DNA from: an uncultured Fibrobacter sp.
Lineage (GTDB): Bacteria; Fibrobacterota; Fibrobacteria; Fibrobacterales; Fibrobacteraceae
Direction of reading: 5' to 3'
Assembly: GCA_947306025.1 (NCBI GenBank)
Contig: CAMZFJ010000011.1
Coordinates: 1 to 16,497 of the forward strand
DNA length: 16,497 nt
In this document: in pieces, positions 6,633-14,112 of the stretch
How the letters are laid out: every line of letters starts with the position of its first letter
Numbering within the stretch: position 1 is the stretch's first letter
Translations under genes and position numbers: made by a program
The notes under the pieces: model-generated
Told to the model about the DNA's origin: nothing
Seen by the model: the letters and a program-made list of their open reading frames with translations, nothing else
The model's database searches: none

Positions 6633-7491
6633 AAACTGGCAAAAGATGACTCCCCTCGGGCGTTTGTTCCACACGCTCGGGATTTTCATCTTGAAAAGGA
6701 GAATGGGGCAACTGATAGCCTTGTTCTTCCGCACCGTTGCATCCCTCTTCGACAAAAGCCACAATTTCAAGAGCGATACCCGCAATATCATCTTGCAGAC
6801 ATTCTTTACGGGTGTCGAAATTGTTGTACCGCTATTTATTGTCGCCACGTTGTTCGGAACCGTCGTCATCATCGAAGTGCTTTCGCTCATGGGCAAAATG
6901 GGTTTTTCGGACATCGTGGGAAACCTCATGGTCGTGGTCATCATCCGCGAATTAAGCCCGATCCTCACAGCGTTCCTCATCGCAGGCCGTTCAGGTTCTT
7001 CGCTCACGACCTACATCGGCAGCATGGTCATCGATTCCGAAGTGGACGCGCTAGCGACCATGGGCATCAATCCCATCCGTTACCTTGTCATGCCTAGCGT
7101 CATCGGTGGTACAATTGCAACCATCATCATGAACATCATCTTTAGCGCAAGCGCTATCGGCGCAGGCTTCCTCGTCACCAAAGGAATCATCTTCATTACA
7201 GGTAATGCGCCCAACTTGCAAATCACCTGGAATTACCTTTCCACCGAAATTCTCAAGGCGCTTACCATTCCCGATTTTGTCTTTGCAATCGTAAAACCGT
7301 TTGTCTTCGGTATCATCATCACTATCAACGCTTGCTACCAGGCATTGAATATCAAACGCGATATCCGCCTCGTACCTAAAGCGACATCGCGTTCGGTCAT
7401 TACATCTTTCCTCTATATCGTTTTTGCTGACGTCGTGCTTTCGTTGTTCTACTTTATTAGCTACATGAAGAACCTTTCAACGATTATTTAG
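6613..7491 (+). CDS. mlaE: MlaE-type ABC transporter permease
   Basis: Inner-membrane permease of the MlaE family, which moves phospholipids or other lipids between inner and outer membranes with an MlaF-type ATPase and usually an MCE protein. The family block is clear: RELSPILTAFLIAGRSGSS (112-130), followed by IGSMVIDSEVDALATMGINPIRYLVMPSVI. Several hydrophobic segments (about 65-94, 103-124, 163-190, 223-245, 262-284) agree with a multi-pass protein. The 292 aa are slightly longer than E. coli MlaE (about 260). The start overlaps engB by 20 bases and has no obvious ribosome binding site, so translation is probably coupled. A later ATG at 6703 is possible but leaves too short a gap after AAGGAG. 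Confidence 0.9.
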   Translation: MQEKQLKNWQKMTPLGRLFHTLGIFILKRRMGQLIALFFRTVASLFDKSHNFKSDTRNIILQTFFTGVEIVVPLFIVATLFGTVVIIEVLSLMGKMGFSDIVGNLMVVVIIRELSPILTAFLIAGRSGSSLTTYIGSMVIDSEVDALATMGINPIRYLVMPSVIGGTIATIIMNIIFSASAIGAGFLVTKGIIFITGNAPNLQITWNYLSTEILKALTIPDFVFAIVKPFVFGIIITINACYQALNIKRDIRLVPKATSRSVITSFLYIVFADVVLSLFYFISYMKNLSTII

Positions 7492-7494
7492 AAT

Positions 7495-8319
7495 ATGCTA
7501 GACGAAGCTCTCAGACTTGAAGATATATACCTTTCGACAAGCGAACTATCGGGAACTCTATTCTCGATTCCAAGAGCCGTTAGCTATTTTGAAAACATCA
7601 GGTCGAGCGAAAGCAACGAGGACTACCAACTCATCGCAGGCGCCAATCTTTCATTAAAGCTCGGCGAAACAATTTGCATTGGCGGCCCTTCCGGCAAAGG
7701 CAAGAGTGCAATACTCCGTTTAATCGCCGGGCTTGCGCGCCCCCTCAAAGGGCACATCTATTACTTTGGCGAATACATCCCGGCAGAACGTCTCGATGCA
7801 CTTGAAGTTGCCAAACGCCAAGTCGGTTTTGTTCTCCAGAATGCGGCACTCATCTCGAACTTGAGAGTTGTAGACAACATAGCGCTTCCGCTTCGTTACC
7901 ACAAGATGGGAACGGATGACGAAATCACGAAAAAAGTCAACATGGCTATGGACTTGATGCGAGTCCGCAATTTTGCAAAAATGTTCCCGCACGAACTCAG
8001 CGTGGGCATGCAAAAGCGTGTGGCCATCGCTAGGTCTTGGGCTATGGACCCGAAGCTTTTGCTCATGGACGAACCAACCGCAGGCCTCGACAACTACAAC
8101 CGCCGTAATTTGCTGCCGTTGATTGACAACATGCGTACCATGTTCAAGACGTCCATCATCATCGTCACGCATGACCTCATGATTGCAAAAGAACTGGATT
8201 GTAACCTTGTATTTTTGCACAAGAAAAAATTCACCGAACCGCATTCTTTTGACTACTGGCTCCACTCGGATAGCGAAATTTCGAAGGACCAGTTCCGCGA
8301 TCTACAATCCAACGAATAA
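7495..8319 (+). CDS. mlaF: MlaF-type ABC transporter ATP-binding protein
   Basis: Predicted cytoplasmic ATPase that powers the adjacent MlaE-type permease. The 274 aa carry Walker A GPSGKGKS (64-71), Q-loop Gln115, Walker B LLLMDEP (188-194) with AGLD, and the H-loop His226. The ABC signature is LSVGMQKR (168-175), with Val in place of the usual second Gly of LSGG. An extra segment of about 30 residues (17-45) lies before the strand leading to Walker A. The gene begins 3 bases after the permease stop and has no clear ribosome binding site. The MCE partner (mlaD) normally found next to such pairs is absent; pyrC follows instead. Confidence 0.88.
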   Translation: MLDEALRLEDIYLSTSELSGTLFSIPRAVSYFENIRSSESNEDYQLIAGANLSLKLGETICIGGPSGKGKSAILRLIAGLARPLKGHIYYFGEYIPAERLDALEVAKRQVGFVLQNAALISNLRVVDNIALPLRYHKMGTDDEITKKVNMAMDLMRVRNFAKMFPHELSVGMQKRVAIARSWAMDPKLLLMDEPTAGLDNYNRRNLLPLIDNMRTMFKTSIIIVTHDLMIAKELDCNLVFLHKKKFTEPHSFDYWLHSDSEISKDQFRDLQSNE

Positions 8320-8342
8320 TTCTGAATTCATATTCCAGAATT
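8318..8342 (+). other. Hairpin between mlaF and pyrC
   Basis: AATTCTG (8318-8324) pairs with CAGAATT (8336-8342), and AAT (8325-8327) can extend the stem with ATT (8332-8334) across one bulged C, leaving a TCAT loop. A run of six T (8347-8352) follows after four bases. It overlaps the mlaF stop codon and precedes the pyrC ribosome binding site. It could be a weak terminator or attenuator, or an mRNA end. The stem is AT-rich, so this is uncertain. Confidence 0.3.
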
Positions 8343-8364
8343 GAACTTTTTTAGAGAAAGCAAG

Positions 8365-9393
8365 ATGACTTCGACTACAAACAACTCCGAACTTACCCTT
8401 CCTTTACCTGACGATTTTCATGCCCATTTGCGCCAGGGCGAACTCATGCCCGGTTATGTCCGCGATCTCGTGAGCCAGTTTGGCCGCGCCATCATCATGC
8501 CAAACACCGTGCCCGCCATGACAAGCGCAGCCGCAATTGCCGATTACAAAAAGCAGATTCTCGAAGCTGCCGTTCCTGTGCGCCCCGATTTTGAACCGCT
8601 CATGACATTCAAGCTGAACCCGAATTACACGGAGCAGGACTTGAAGGACATGATGGCTGTAGGCGTTGTCGCCGGCAAATACTACCCCGCTGGCGTCACG
8701 ACAAACAGTGCCGACGGCATCAGCGATTTCGAAGCGGTCTTCCCCGTTGTCGCCTTGATGGAAAAGCTCGGCCTTGTGCTGTGCGTCCACGGCGAAGAAC
8801 CCGGCGAATTCTGCCTCGACCGCGAACCGGCATTCATCAAGCGCGTCGAAACGCTTGCCGAAAAGTTCCCGAAACTCCGCATTGTTTTCGAACACTTGAG
8901 CAGCGCCAAATCCGTCGAAGCGGTAAAACGCCTCCCAGCAAATGTCGCCGCCACATTCACGGTGCACCACCTGATGATGACTCTCGACGATATCGTTGGC
9001 GATGCACTCCGCCCGCACCATTTCTGCAAGCCGCTCCCCAAGCGTCCTGAAGACCGCAACGCCATCCGCGAAGCAGCCTTCAGCGGAAATCCGAAATTCT
9101 TCCTCGGTACCGATTCCGCGCCCCACCAGCAAGGCAAAAAAGAATGTCCCTGCGGTGCCGCCGGCGTTTACAGCGCCCCCGTCGCCATCCCGCTTTTGGT
9201 GCAGGAATTTGAACGCGCAGGCGCACTCGACAAACTCCCCAACTTTATCGCAGGATTCGGCGCCGATTTTTACGGTTTACCGCGCACAACAAAGCAAATC
9301 AAGGTTGTCAAGGAATCGTGGACCGTGCCCGCCATCGTGAACGGAGTCGTTCCGCTCGCTGCCGGACAAACGCTCGAATGGAAGCTGAAATAA
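8365..9393 (+). CDS. pyrC: Dihydroorotase, class II (PyrC type)
   Basis: PyrC closes carbamoyl-aspartate to dihydroorotate, the third step of pyrimidine synthesis, in the cytoplasm. The 342-aa length fits the homodimeric class II enzyme. The active-site set is complete: H19 and H21 in DDFHAHLR, the carboxylated lysine K105 in GKYYPAG, H142 in VHGE, H177 in FEHLSS, and D250 in GTDSAPH. The start is the ATG at 8365, preceded by AGAGAAAG. An in-frame TTG at 8341 lies inside the hairpin described above and is less likely. The gene follows mlaF by 45 bases and may be read with that operon. It ends at a strong terminator. Confidence 0.95.
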   Translation: MTSTTNNSELTLPLPDDFHAHLRQGELMPGYVRDLVSQFGRAIIMPNTVPAMTSAAAIADYKKQILEAAVPVRPDFEPLMTFKLNPNYTEQDLKDMMAVGVVAGKYYPAGVTTNSADGISDFEAVFPVVALMEKLGLVLCVHGEEPGEFCLDREPAFIKRVETLAEKFPKLRIVFEHLSSAKSVEAVKRLPANVAATFTVHHLMMTLDDIVGDALRPHHFCKPLPKRPEDRNAIREAAFSGNPKFFLGTDSAPHQQGKKECPCGAAGVYSAPVAIPLLVQEFERAGALDKLPNFIAGFGADFYGLPRTTKQIKVVKESWTVPAIVNGVVPLAAGQTLEWKLK

Positions 9394-9394
9394 C

Positions 9395-9415
9395 GCTTTT
9401 TTCGTTAAAAAAAGC
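9395..9415 (+). other. Small hairpin just after pyrC
   Basis: GCTTTTTT (9395-9402) pairs with AAAAAAGC (9408-9415) around a short CGTTA loop, directly after the pyrC stop codon. It may help end transcription or protect the mRNA end together with the stronger terminator 15 bases downstream. Confidence 0.4.
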
Positions 9416-9428
9416 CATTTTTTATACA

Positions 9429-9458
9429 AAAATTCGCCGTAAAAGGCGAATTTTTTTT
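9429..9458 (+). terminator. Intrinsic terminator of the pyrC operon
   Basis: AATTCGCC (9431-9438) pairs with GGCGAATT (9445-9452) around a GTAAAA loop and is followed by six more T (9453-9458). The A-run before the stem extends pairing with the T-run. This is a classic rho-independent terminator. Confidence 0.88.
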
Positions 9459-9498
9459 ATACATATAAAAAAATTTTTCCTTATTTACTTTTTTTACT

Positions 9499-9504
9499 TA
9501 TATT
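9499..9504 (+). promoter_or_regulatory. Putative -10 box of the OmpA/Pal-like gene
   Basis: TATATT in the context ACTTATATTAGAAAAG, about 50 bases before the ATG at 9556, inside a very AT-rich stretch. No good -35 hexamer is seen. The box matches the TATATT found before other genes in the window. A strong Shine-Dalgarno sequence, GGAGG (9544-9548), precedes the ATG. Confidence 0.5.
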
Positions 9505-9555
9505 AGAAAAGCTAATCCAAAGGAATCATACCATATTTCAATCGGAGGTTTCATA

Positions 9556-10170
9556 ATGAATTTGGTAAAAACAATTGGTCGTTTTCTTCCGGTAGCCCTT
9601 TCTCTCGCAGTGCTCGTGGCCTGCGGCGATAAAAAAACTGAAAAACCCGCTCCTGTAAAGCAGCCCGAACCGGTCAAGGTCGAAGCTCCGGCACCGGAAC
9701 CAGAACAGCCGGCACCGTTTGACTTCTCCAAGTTTGCCGCCATCAAGAACAACTCTCAGGTATTCTTGACCACACGTGGCGAAGTTGCTGCATTCCTCAA
9801 CGATGCATTTGCCAAGGTTGAAAACGGTCAGGCCTCTGCAATCGAATTCCCGAACGTAAGCAGCCTCTTCGAACTTGCCAGCGCAGAACTCAGCAGCGAA
9901 GGCCGCGCCATAATCGCAGAACTCGCACCGAAGTTCGCAAAGACCAACATGGAAGCAACCATTCTCGTTGAAGGCTATACCTGCGACCTCGGCGGAGTTG
10001 CTTACAACGACGAACTTTCGCAGCGCCGCGCCGAAACCGTCAAGGCTGAAATCGCCAAGTACATTCCGGCTTCCAAGATTACCGCAAAGTGGTATGGCAA
10101 GCGCATGTTCAAGAAGTTCAAGTATGCCACCAAGGAAGAATACCGCCGCGTGAACATCCGCATCCAGTAA
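9556..10170 (+). CDS. OmpA/Pal-like peptidoglycan-associated lipoprotein
   Basis: Predicted outer-membrane lipoprotein that ties the membrane to peptidoglycan. The 204-aa protein has a lipoprotein signal ending in L-V-A-C with Cys23, a Pro/Glu/Lys-rich linker (about 26-55), and a C-terminal OmpA-family domain (about 100-204). The ligand-binding block GYTCDLGGVAYNDELSQRRA (140-159) is clear, with Arg158 in the expected place. The Asp that usually follows GHT is replaced by Cys143, with Asp144 next to it, as I recall in a TC-type variant of OmpA domains. The tail RRVNIRI is typical. It has its own -10 box, ribosome binding site and terminator, so it is a single-gene unit. No tol genes are nearby, so calling it pal itself would be too strong. 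Confidence 0.88.
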   Translation: MNLVKTIGRFLPVALSLAVLVACGDKKTEKPAPVKQPEPVKVEAPAPEPEQPAPFDFSKFAAIKNNSQVFLTTRGEVAAFLNDAFAKVENGQASAIEFPNVSSLFELASAELSSEGRAIIAELAPKFAKTNMEATILVEGYTCDLGGVAYNDELSQRRAETVKAEIAKYIPASKITAKWYGKRMFKKFKYATKEEYRRVNIRIQ

Positions 10171-10196
10171 TTCTTCTTTACGGATAAACGTTATTG

Positions 10197-10226
10197 AAAA
10201 GGTCCCGCTCGATGGCGGGACCTTTT
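10197..10226. terminator. Bidirectional intrinsic terminator
   Basis: AAAAGGTCCCGC (10197-10208) pairs with GCGGGACCTTTT (10215-10226) around a 6-base loop. Because the stem ends in A and T runs, it can work in both directions: for the OmpA/Pal-like gene on the plus strand and, about 90 bases past its stop codon, for the TPR gene on the minus strand. Confidence 0.88.
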
Positions 10227-10313
10227 CGTTATAATATTCCGAGATAAATAAGGTGCGTGAACAAGACGCAGCACAGGCGCACGGGAGCCACGCTGGAGAA
10301 TGCCGCAAAAGTA

Positions 10314-12344
10314 CTAGTATTTAAATGCCGACATCTTGGTGATATTGCCATCCGCATCGAAAGTTATATCGAAATAACCTTTACCTTCAAGAGTGCTCAC
10401 ATAAAGCGGAACCGTCTTTGAAGCGAATGCAGATTGCTTATCAAAAGAGACATCAATATTTTCGCCATTCAAAACGACAGATGATGCAAGCATCGCATCT
10501 TTACTATTCAGCTCACCAAACGAGAAGAACGGATTTAACGCCACCAAGGATCTCGGGAAATGGAACACCATTTTCTTTGATCCAACCATGCTACTCAGCA
10601 AGCCCTCTTTTTCTTTCATTTCGTACGAGCAACCTGTAGTAAGCTGATAGAGCGTTGCTTTACTAAAGCGCTTACCGCCCATCTTTTTCGAAATATTCGT
10701 ACGCTTGATTTTGTCTTCATCGACCCAGATAATCAAGCTATCCGTCATGATAATCGCTCTTGCAGAAACAATATCTTCAACGCTATTCTTCTGCTTCCCG
10801 TACAATTCGTAATTCAATTGGAGTTTCCCGAAGCTAGCCTTGGAATAGGGTTCGATGTTATTGATTGTCGTTTCCATTTTCTTCACCAAATAATCATCGG
10901 CATACATATCGGTCATATGCAAGCAGATAAACAGGCGAACATTCGAAAGGCGCTTGTCGGAACGGTTTTCAATGTCAATGGCAAGCTTATCCGAGAACGA
11001 GAGCGTCGGATTGTACGTCTGCAAATCCAAGAAAGAATGTTCTTCAAAAATCATGTCCAAGATTTTGGGCATATAGCGTTCCACAAACTTCATGTCAGAA
11101 ATCAAGTAATCATACACTTCTTGATTTCCGCGACGGAAAAAGTGTTTTAAAATTTCTTCTTTAGCATTGGCGAATTTTCCTTTGTTGTAAGCGACCATTG
11201 CCTTTTGGAAATTCGGCGAATAAAATCCAAAACCTTCCATCATGGATTTGTAATGTTCCAAAACTACATGACCTTCTTTAGACTTCAGAATATAATTGCG
11301 GTAGTTGTAGGAATTGTACATGTCCAACAATTTTTCCGCTTCGCGAGGATATTCTACAGAAGACTGATCAAACAAAGTGGCGGCCTTCGTATCGTCACCC
11401 AGCAACGTGTAATAGGTCCCCAACAAAAGCAATGCTGGCGCCGCTCTATCAGGATGATCCGCAATGTATTGGTTGAGGATATCCCTTGCAATGTCTGCAT
11501 TTTGCTTATCATTAGAAACTTCTACACCTTGCTCCGCTTTATAAAGCAAGCAAAATGATTTCAACAGTTGCGATTCCGAATCGGTAGGATACTTCTGTAG
11601 CACCGCATTGAGCGATTCCAGCGCGCCATCGATATCGCCATTGTTGATGGAAAGGTACGCCTTATCGCGCAACAAGCACATTTCATTCCACATCGCCAAA
11701 TATTTCAAATAAAGTACTGTATATTCGCTTAAATAGCTTAAGTAGGCATCTTTATTTTCTTCAAGAGCCTTTTTCGCACTTTTTTCAATTTCATCATTTC
11801 TCTGGATTTCGTTATAAAAATTTGATCCCGTAGCAAGTCCCATTGCCGCAAGCGATACAAAAGCTGTAGGATCAAAGCCTCCTGTTGCTGCAATTTGCGC
11901 AATCGGAGATGTTACGATTTTAAGATCTACAGATTTTTTTATAGCCCCCCAATAACGCCTCTTTTGCGTTTCATTCAAGTCATATTCAGCTTCGCGAAGG
12001 CCCTTGTAAAGAGGGAGCAATTTCTTTTCTGCTTCCAAGACTTCATCCGGAATCCCGCTATAATCTTGAGCCGCCAAGAATTGCAAGTATTCGAACACGC
12101 TCTTCGTTGTCGAATAGCCATCATTCAAAATATGGAACAAGCGGATTGTCTTTTCAAGATCAAGCGGTTTAGATTCTCGCGGCTCGGGAGATTTATGTTC
12201 CTCTTTTTCGGCATTTTCAAAAACAGTCTCAACCGTATCAATCTCTTTTTGAATCTCGACTTTTTTCGAATGACTAGATACCAAAAGATACGTGACAGGA
12301 ATCGCAATAGCGACAACCAGAAATAGCAAACAGCTTTTTTTCAT
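10314..12344 (-). CDS. Membrane-anchored TPR-repeat protein, unknown function
   Basis: I do not recognise a family for this 676-aa protein. Residues 1-4 are MKKS and 5-22 a hydrophobic helix without a clear cleavage site or lipobox, suggesting an N-terminal anchor with the rest probably outside the inner membrane. A charged stretch (27-60) follows. A Gly/Ala-rich hydrophobic patch lies at about 145-177 (SPIAQIAATGG ... LAAMGLATG). TPR-like helical pairs are visible at about 222-254 (AYLSINNGDIDGALESLNAVLQKYP), 302-334 (LLLGTYYTLLGDDTKAATLFDQ) and 382-403 (MVAYNKGKFANAKEEILKHF). The C-terminal 230 residues look beta-rich. Its ATG lies 2 bases after the stop of the Rossmann/RyR gene and has no ribosome binding site, so the two are co-expressed and may act together, the TPRs binding a protein partner. 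Confidence 0.85.
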   Translation of the reverse strand: MKKSCLLFLVVAIAIPVTYLLVSSHSKKVEIQKEIDTVETVFENAEKEEHKSPEPRESKPLDLEKTIRLFHILNDGYSTTKSVFEYLQFLAAQDYSGIPDEVLEAEKKLLPLYKGLREAEYDLNETQKRRYWGAIKKSVDLKIVTSPIAQIAATGGFDPTAFVSLAAMGLATGSNFYNEIQRNDEIEKSAKKALEENKDAYLSYLSEYTVLYLKYLAMWNEMCLLRDKAYLSINNGDIDGALESLNAVLQKYPTDSESQLLKSFCLLYKAEQGVEVSNDKQNADIARDILNQYIADHPDRAAPALLLLGTYYTLLGDDTKAATLFDQSSVEYPREAEKLLDMYNSYNYRNYILKSKEGHVVLEHYKSMMEGFGFYSPNFQKAMVAYNKGKFANAKEEILKHFFRRGNQEVYDYLISDMKFVERYMPKILDMIFEEHSFLDLQTYNPTLSFSDKLAIDIENRSDKRLSNVRLFICLHMTDMYADDYLVKKMETTINNIEPYSKASFGKLQLNYELYGKQKNSVEDIVSARAIIMTDSLIIWVDEDKIKRTNISKKMGGKRFSKATLYQLTTGCSYEMKEKEGLLSSMVGSKKMVFHFPRSLVALNPFFSFGELNSKDAMLASSVVLNGENIDVSFDKQSAFASKTVPLYVSTLEGKGYFDITFDADGNITKMSAFKY

Positions 12345-12346
12345 TT

Positions 12347-13993
12347 TTAACCGTTCATAATGTATTCAGCATTTTCAAGGATGTACGAATCCTTCATTTT
12401 CATTTCTTCGGGCAAGCGGTCAAACGGAATGATATCATGACGCGTGAAAGTCTTTTCGTCAGTCGGGCCCGAGCGATAGCCCATCAAAAGCATGGACATC
12501 ATCCAGCGTCGATGTTCCGCATCGCGCAACAGAGAATCATCATCCGTAATTTCAAAACAACGCTTACGGAGCGGCAAAGCATTGGCACAGTAAATGGCTG
12601 CGGTCTTGTCGGCTTCGCTCAAGCGGTACCACATTTTTTCTTCGGTGTCGCGAGTATCGGGATTTAAGCGACGTTCACGAACATAGTTCGCACGCTGCCC
12701 ACGCTCCACGCGCCTGGAATGCACGAATTCCTTCATTTCGTCGATATCACCCATGATACGCACATAGCCATACATTCCGCTTTCGTTGATATGCTTGATG
12801 ATATCGTCATTCGCTTCGCGCCAATAAACCGCAATATCAGCATTATCGTAAACAGCGCGCGGCAAATGCACGAGCGTCGAAATTGCCTTGGAAGCATCTT
12901 CCTTACAAATGCACACGACAAGGCGTTCCTTGGGGTTCGCCGCCACAGCCGCAATAAAGTTACGAGCCAAATCCGCTTCGCAGTAGGCATCCACAAAATT
13001 CCATTCAACGTCAAGGTAATCGCCTCGCGTTGTCTCAGGATCATGAGTTACTTTATTCCCATTCGCATCGACATACGTGTACTTTGAAAGTCTAAAAAGT
13101 CCCATGCGAGAGACCACCAAACGGTCCACCCACTTTTCGCAATCTTCATCGACAAACGTGATGCACGTCTTCAAATTCGTCCGCTTAAAATTCGGGTAAT
13201 GGCAAACGTTCGCTACGGCAAACGCAACCGCCTGCGCAATCGGGCCCGTGCCAATCAGCACCACATGCAAGCGTTCATTTTCCGATTCGCGAATAGTCGG
13301 CAAAAAATCCGTCCCGACAAGCAGTTGCTCCGACATGAATTCGTATTCGTTAAAGACATCGACTAGCAAATGGCCCTTGTTGCGTTCCGGGGCCTTCAAA
13401 TAACGCAAAATTTCAGACGTCGAAGGATCACTCAACAACAAATGGCAATGGATATCGCGCAACGCCTTTTCGCTGATGCTGCGCAGAACTTCGATGCAAT
13501 GCAAGTTACGGGAATCGCGTTCAGGACCATCTTCGCCAATCACGAGAATCATATCCGCCAAAAGCGCACCCGCATAAAGCAAATCTTCTTCGTTCTCGTA
13601 ATCCTTCTTGTAATGAATAAAACGCCCTTCAATATCGCGACGACTCATCACAACGATCGGACGCTTATCGCCTTTGAGCGCACGCAAAATACTTTTGAGC
13701 TGGTGACCCGCGCCAAGCACAAGCACATGACCGCGAACATCGACATGCTTTTTGCCTTCGCGCATGGACTCCGACGTATTCTTGAACACATTGATCATGA
13801 CGCTGATAAACAGCACCGCAAAAACAACATAGCCCGACAAAAAACCTTTCCACCCGAGGGACTTTTCGCCAAGCACCCACGAGCCAAGCATTACGCCAAT
13901 AACAAAAATGATGAGCGATAGGACCAACAAAATCAGAAGTTTCTTGGCGATTCCATTGGACCACGCGCCTGTTATTAGACTTTTAAAATTCAT
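12347..13993 (-). CDS. Two-helix membrane protein with Rossmann and RyR-like domains
   Basis: The 548-aa protein has two membrane helices (about 18-38 and 50-70) joined by a short loop with no TVGYG-type selectivity filter. A first Rossmann domain (HVLVLGAGHQLKSILRAL, 89-106) and a second (HVVLIGTGPIAQAVAFAV, 243-260) follow, both with glycine-rich nucleotide-binding loops as in TrkA-N/RCK and CASTOR/POLLUX-like proteins. Near residues 455-545 is a region resembling the RyR domain: AEHRRWMMSMLLMGYRSGP, then RHDIIPFDRLPEEMKMKDS. A ligand-sensing membrane protein is likely; ion conduction is not supported because no pore motif is seen. The ATG at 13993 has AGGGG upstream and a strong promoter. 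The TPR gene follows 2 bases after its stop. Domain calls are from pattern reading; the RyR match is the less certain one. Confidence 0.85.
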   Translation of the reverse strand: MNFKSLITGAWSNGIAKKLLILLVLSLIIFVIGVMLGSWVLGEKSLGWKGFLSGYVVFAVLFISVMINVFKNTSESMREGKKHVDVRGHVLVLGAGHQLKSILRALKGDKRPIVVMSRRDIEGRFIHYKKDYENEEDLLYAGALLADMILVIGEDGPERDSRNLHCIEVLRSISEKALRDIHCHLLLSDPSTSEILRYLKAPERNKGHLLVDVFNEYEFMSEQLLVGTDFLPTIRESENERLHVVLIGTGPIAQAVAFAVANVCHYPNFKRTNLKTCITFVDEDCEKWVDRLVVSRMGLFRLSKYTYVDANGNKVTHDPETTRGDYLDVEWNFVDAYCEADLARNFIAAVAANPKERLVVCICKEDASKAISTLVHLPRAVYDNADIAVYWREANDDIIKHINESGMYGYVRIMGDIDEMKEFVHSRRVERGQRANYVRERRLNPDTRDTEEKMWYRLSEADKTAAIYCANALPLRKRCFEITDDDSLLRDAEHRRWMMSMLLMGYRSGPTDEKTFTRHDIIPFDRLPEEMKMKDSYILENAEYIMNG

Positions 13994-14022
13994 GATACGC
14001 CCCTGATAATTCCGGTAATGTT

Positions 14023-14051
14023 ATTATAGTTTTTTTTATGCAAAATGACAA
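14023..14051 (-). promoter_or_regulatory. Sigma70-type promoter of the Rossmann/RyR-TPR pair
   Basis: Minus strand: TTGTCA (14051-14046), a spacer of exactly 17 bases, then a perfect TATAAT (14028-14023). Transcription would start near 14016, leaving a leader of about 23 bases with AGGGG shortly before the ATG at 13993. This is the best-matching promoter in the window and separates the pair from sbcC. Confidence 0.65.
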
Positions 14052-14058
14052 AAGAAAA

Positions 14059-14092
14059 GATGCCGACACCGACACGGAGGCCGGTGTGACAA
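14059..14092. repeat. Intergenic palindromic repeat, copy 4
   Basis: GATGCCGACACCGACACGGAGGCCGGTGTGACAA has ACACCG (14066-14071) pairing with CGGTGT (14082-14087) and shares the GATGCC start, ACGGAG centre, CCGG and TGACAA end with copy 2 near hisE. Read on the minus strand the hairpin follows the sbcC stop codon and precedes a T-rich run, so it may also help end sbcC transcription. Confidence 0.5.
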
Positions 14093-14112
14093 GGCTATGA
14101 AACAGCTGCTGG

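Noticed and set aside
8341..8364. TTG start of pyrC adding eight residues
   Set aside because: It lies in the hairpin after mlaF and lacks a ribosome binding site. The ATG at 8365 has AGAGAAAG at a good distance and gives the family's usual N-terminus.
10230..10235. Plus-strand TATAAT after the terminator, as a promoter
   Set aside because: No -35 hexamer at the right distance (the terminator stem occupies it) and no gene on the plus strand downstream; it would only read antisense to the TPR gene.
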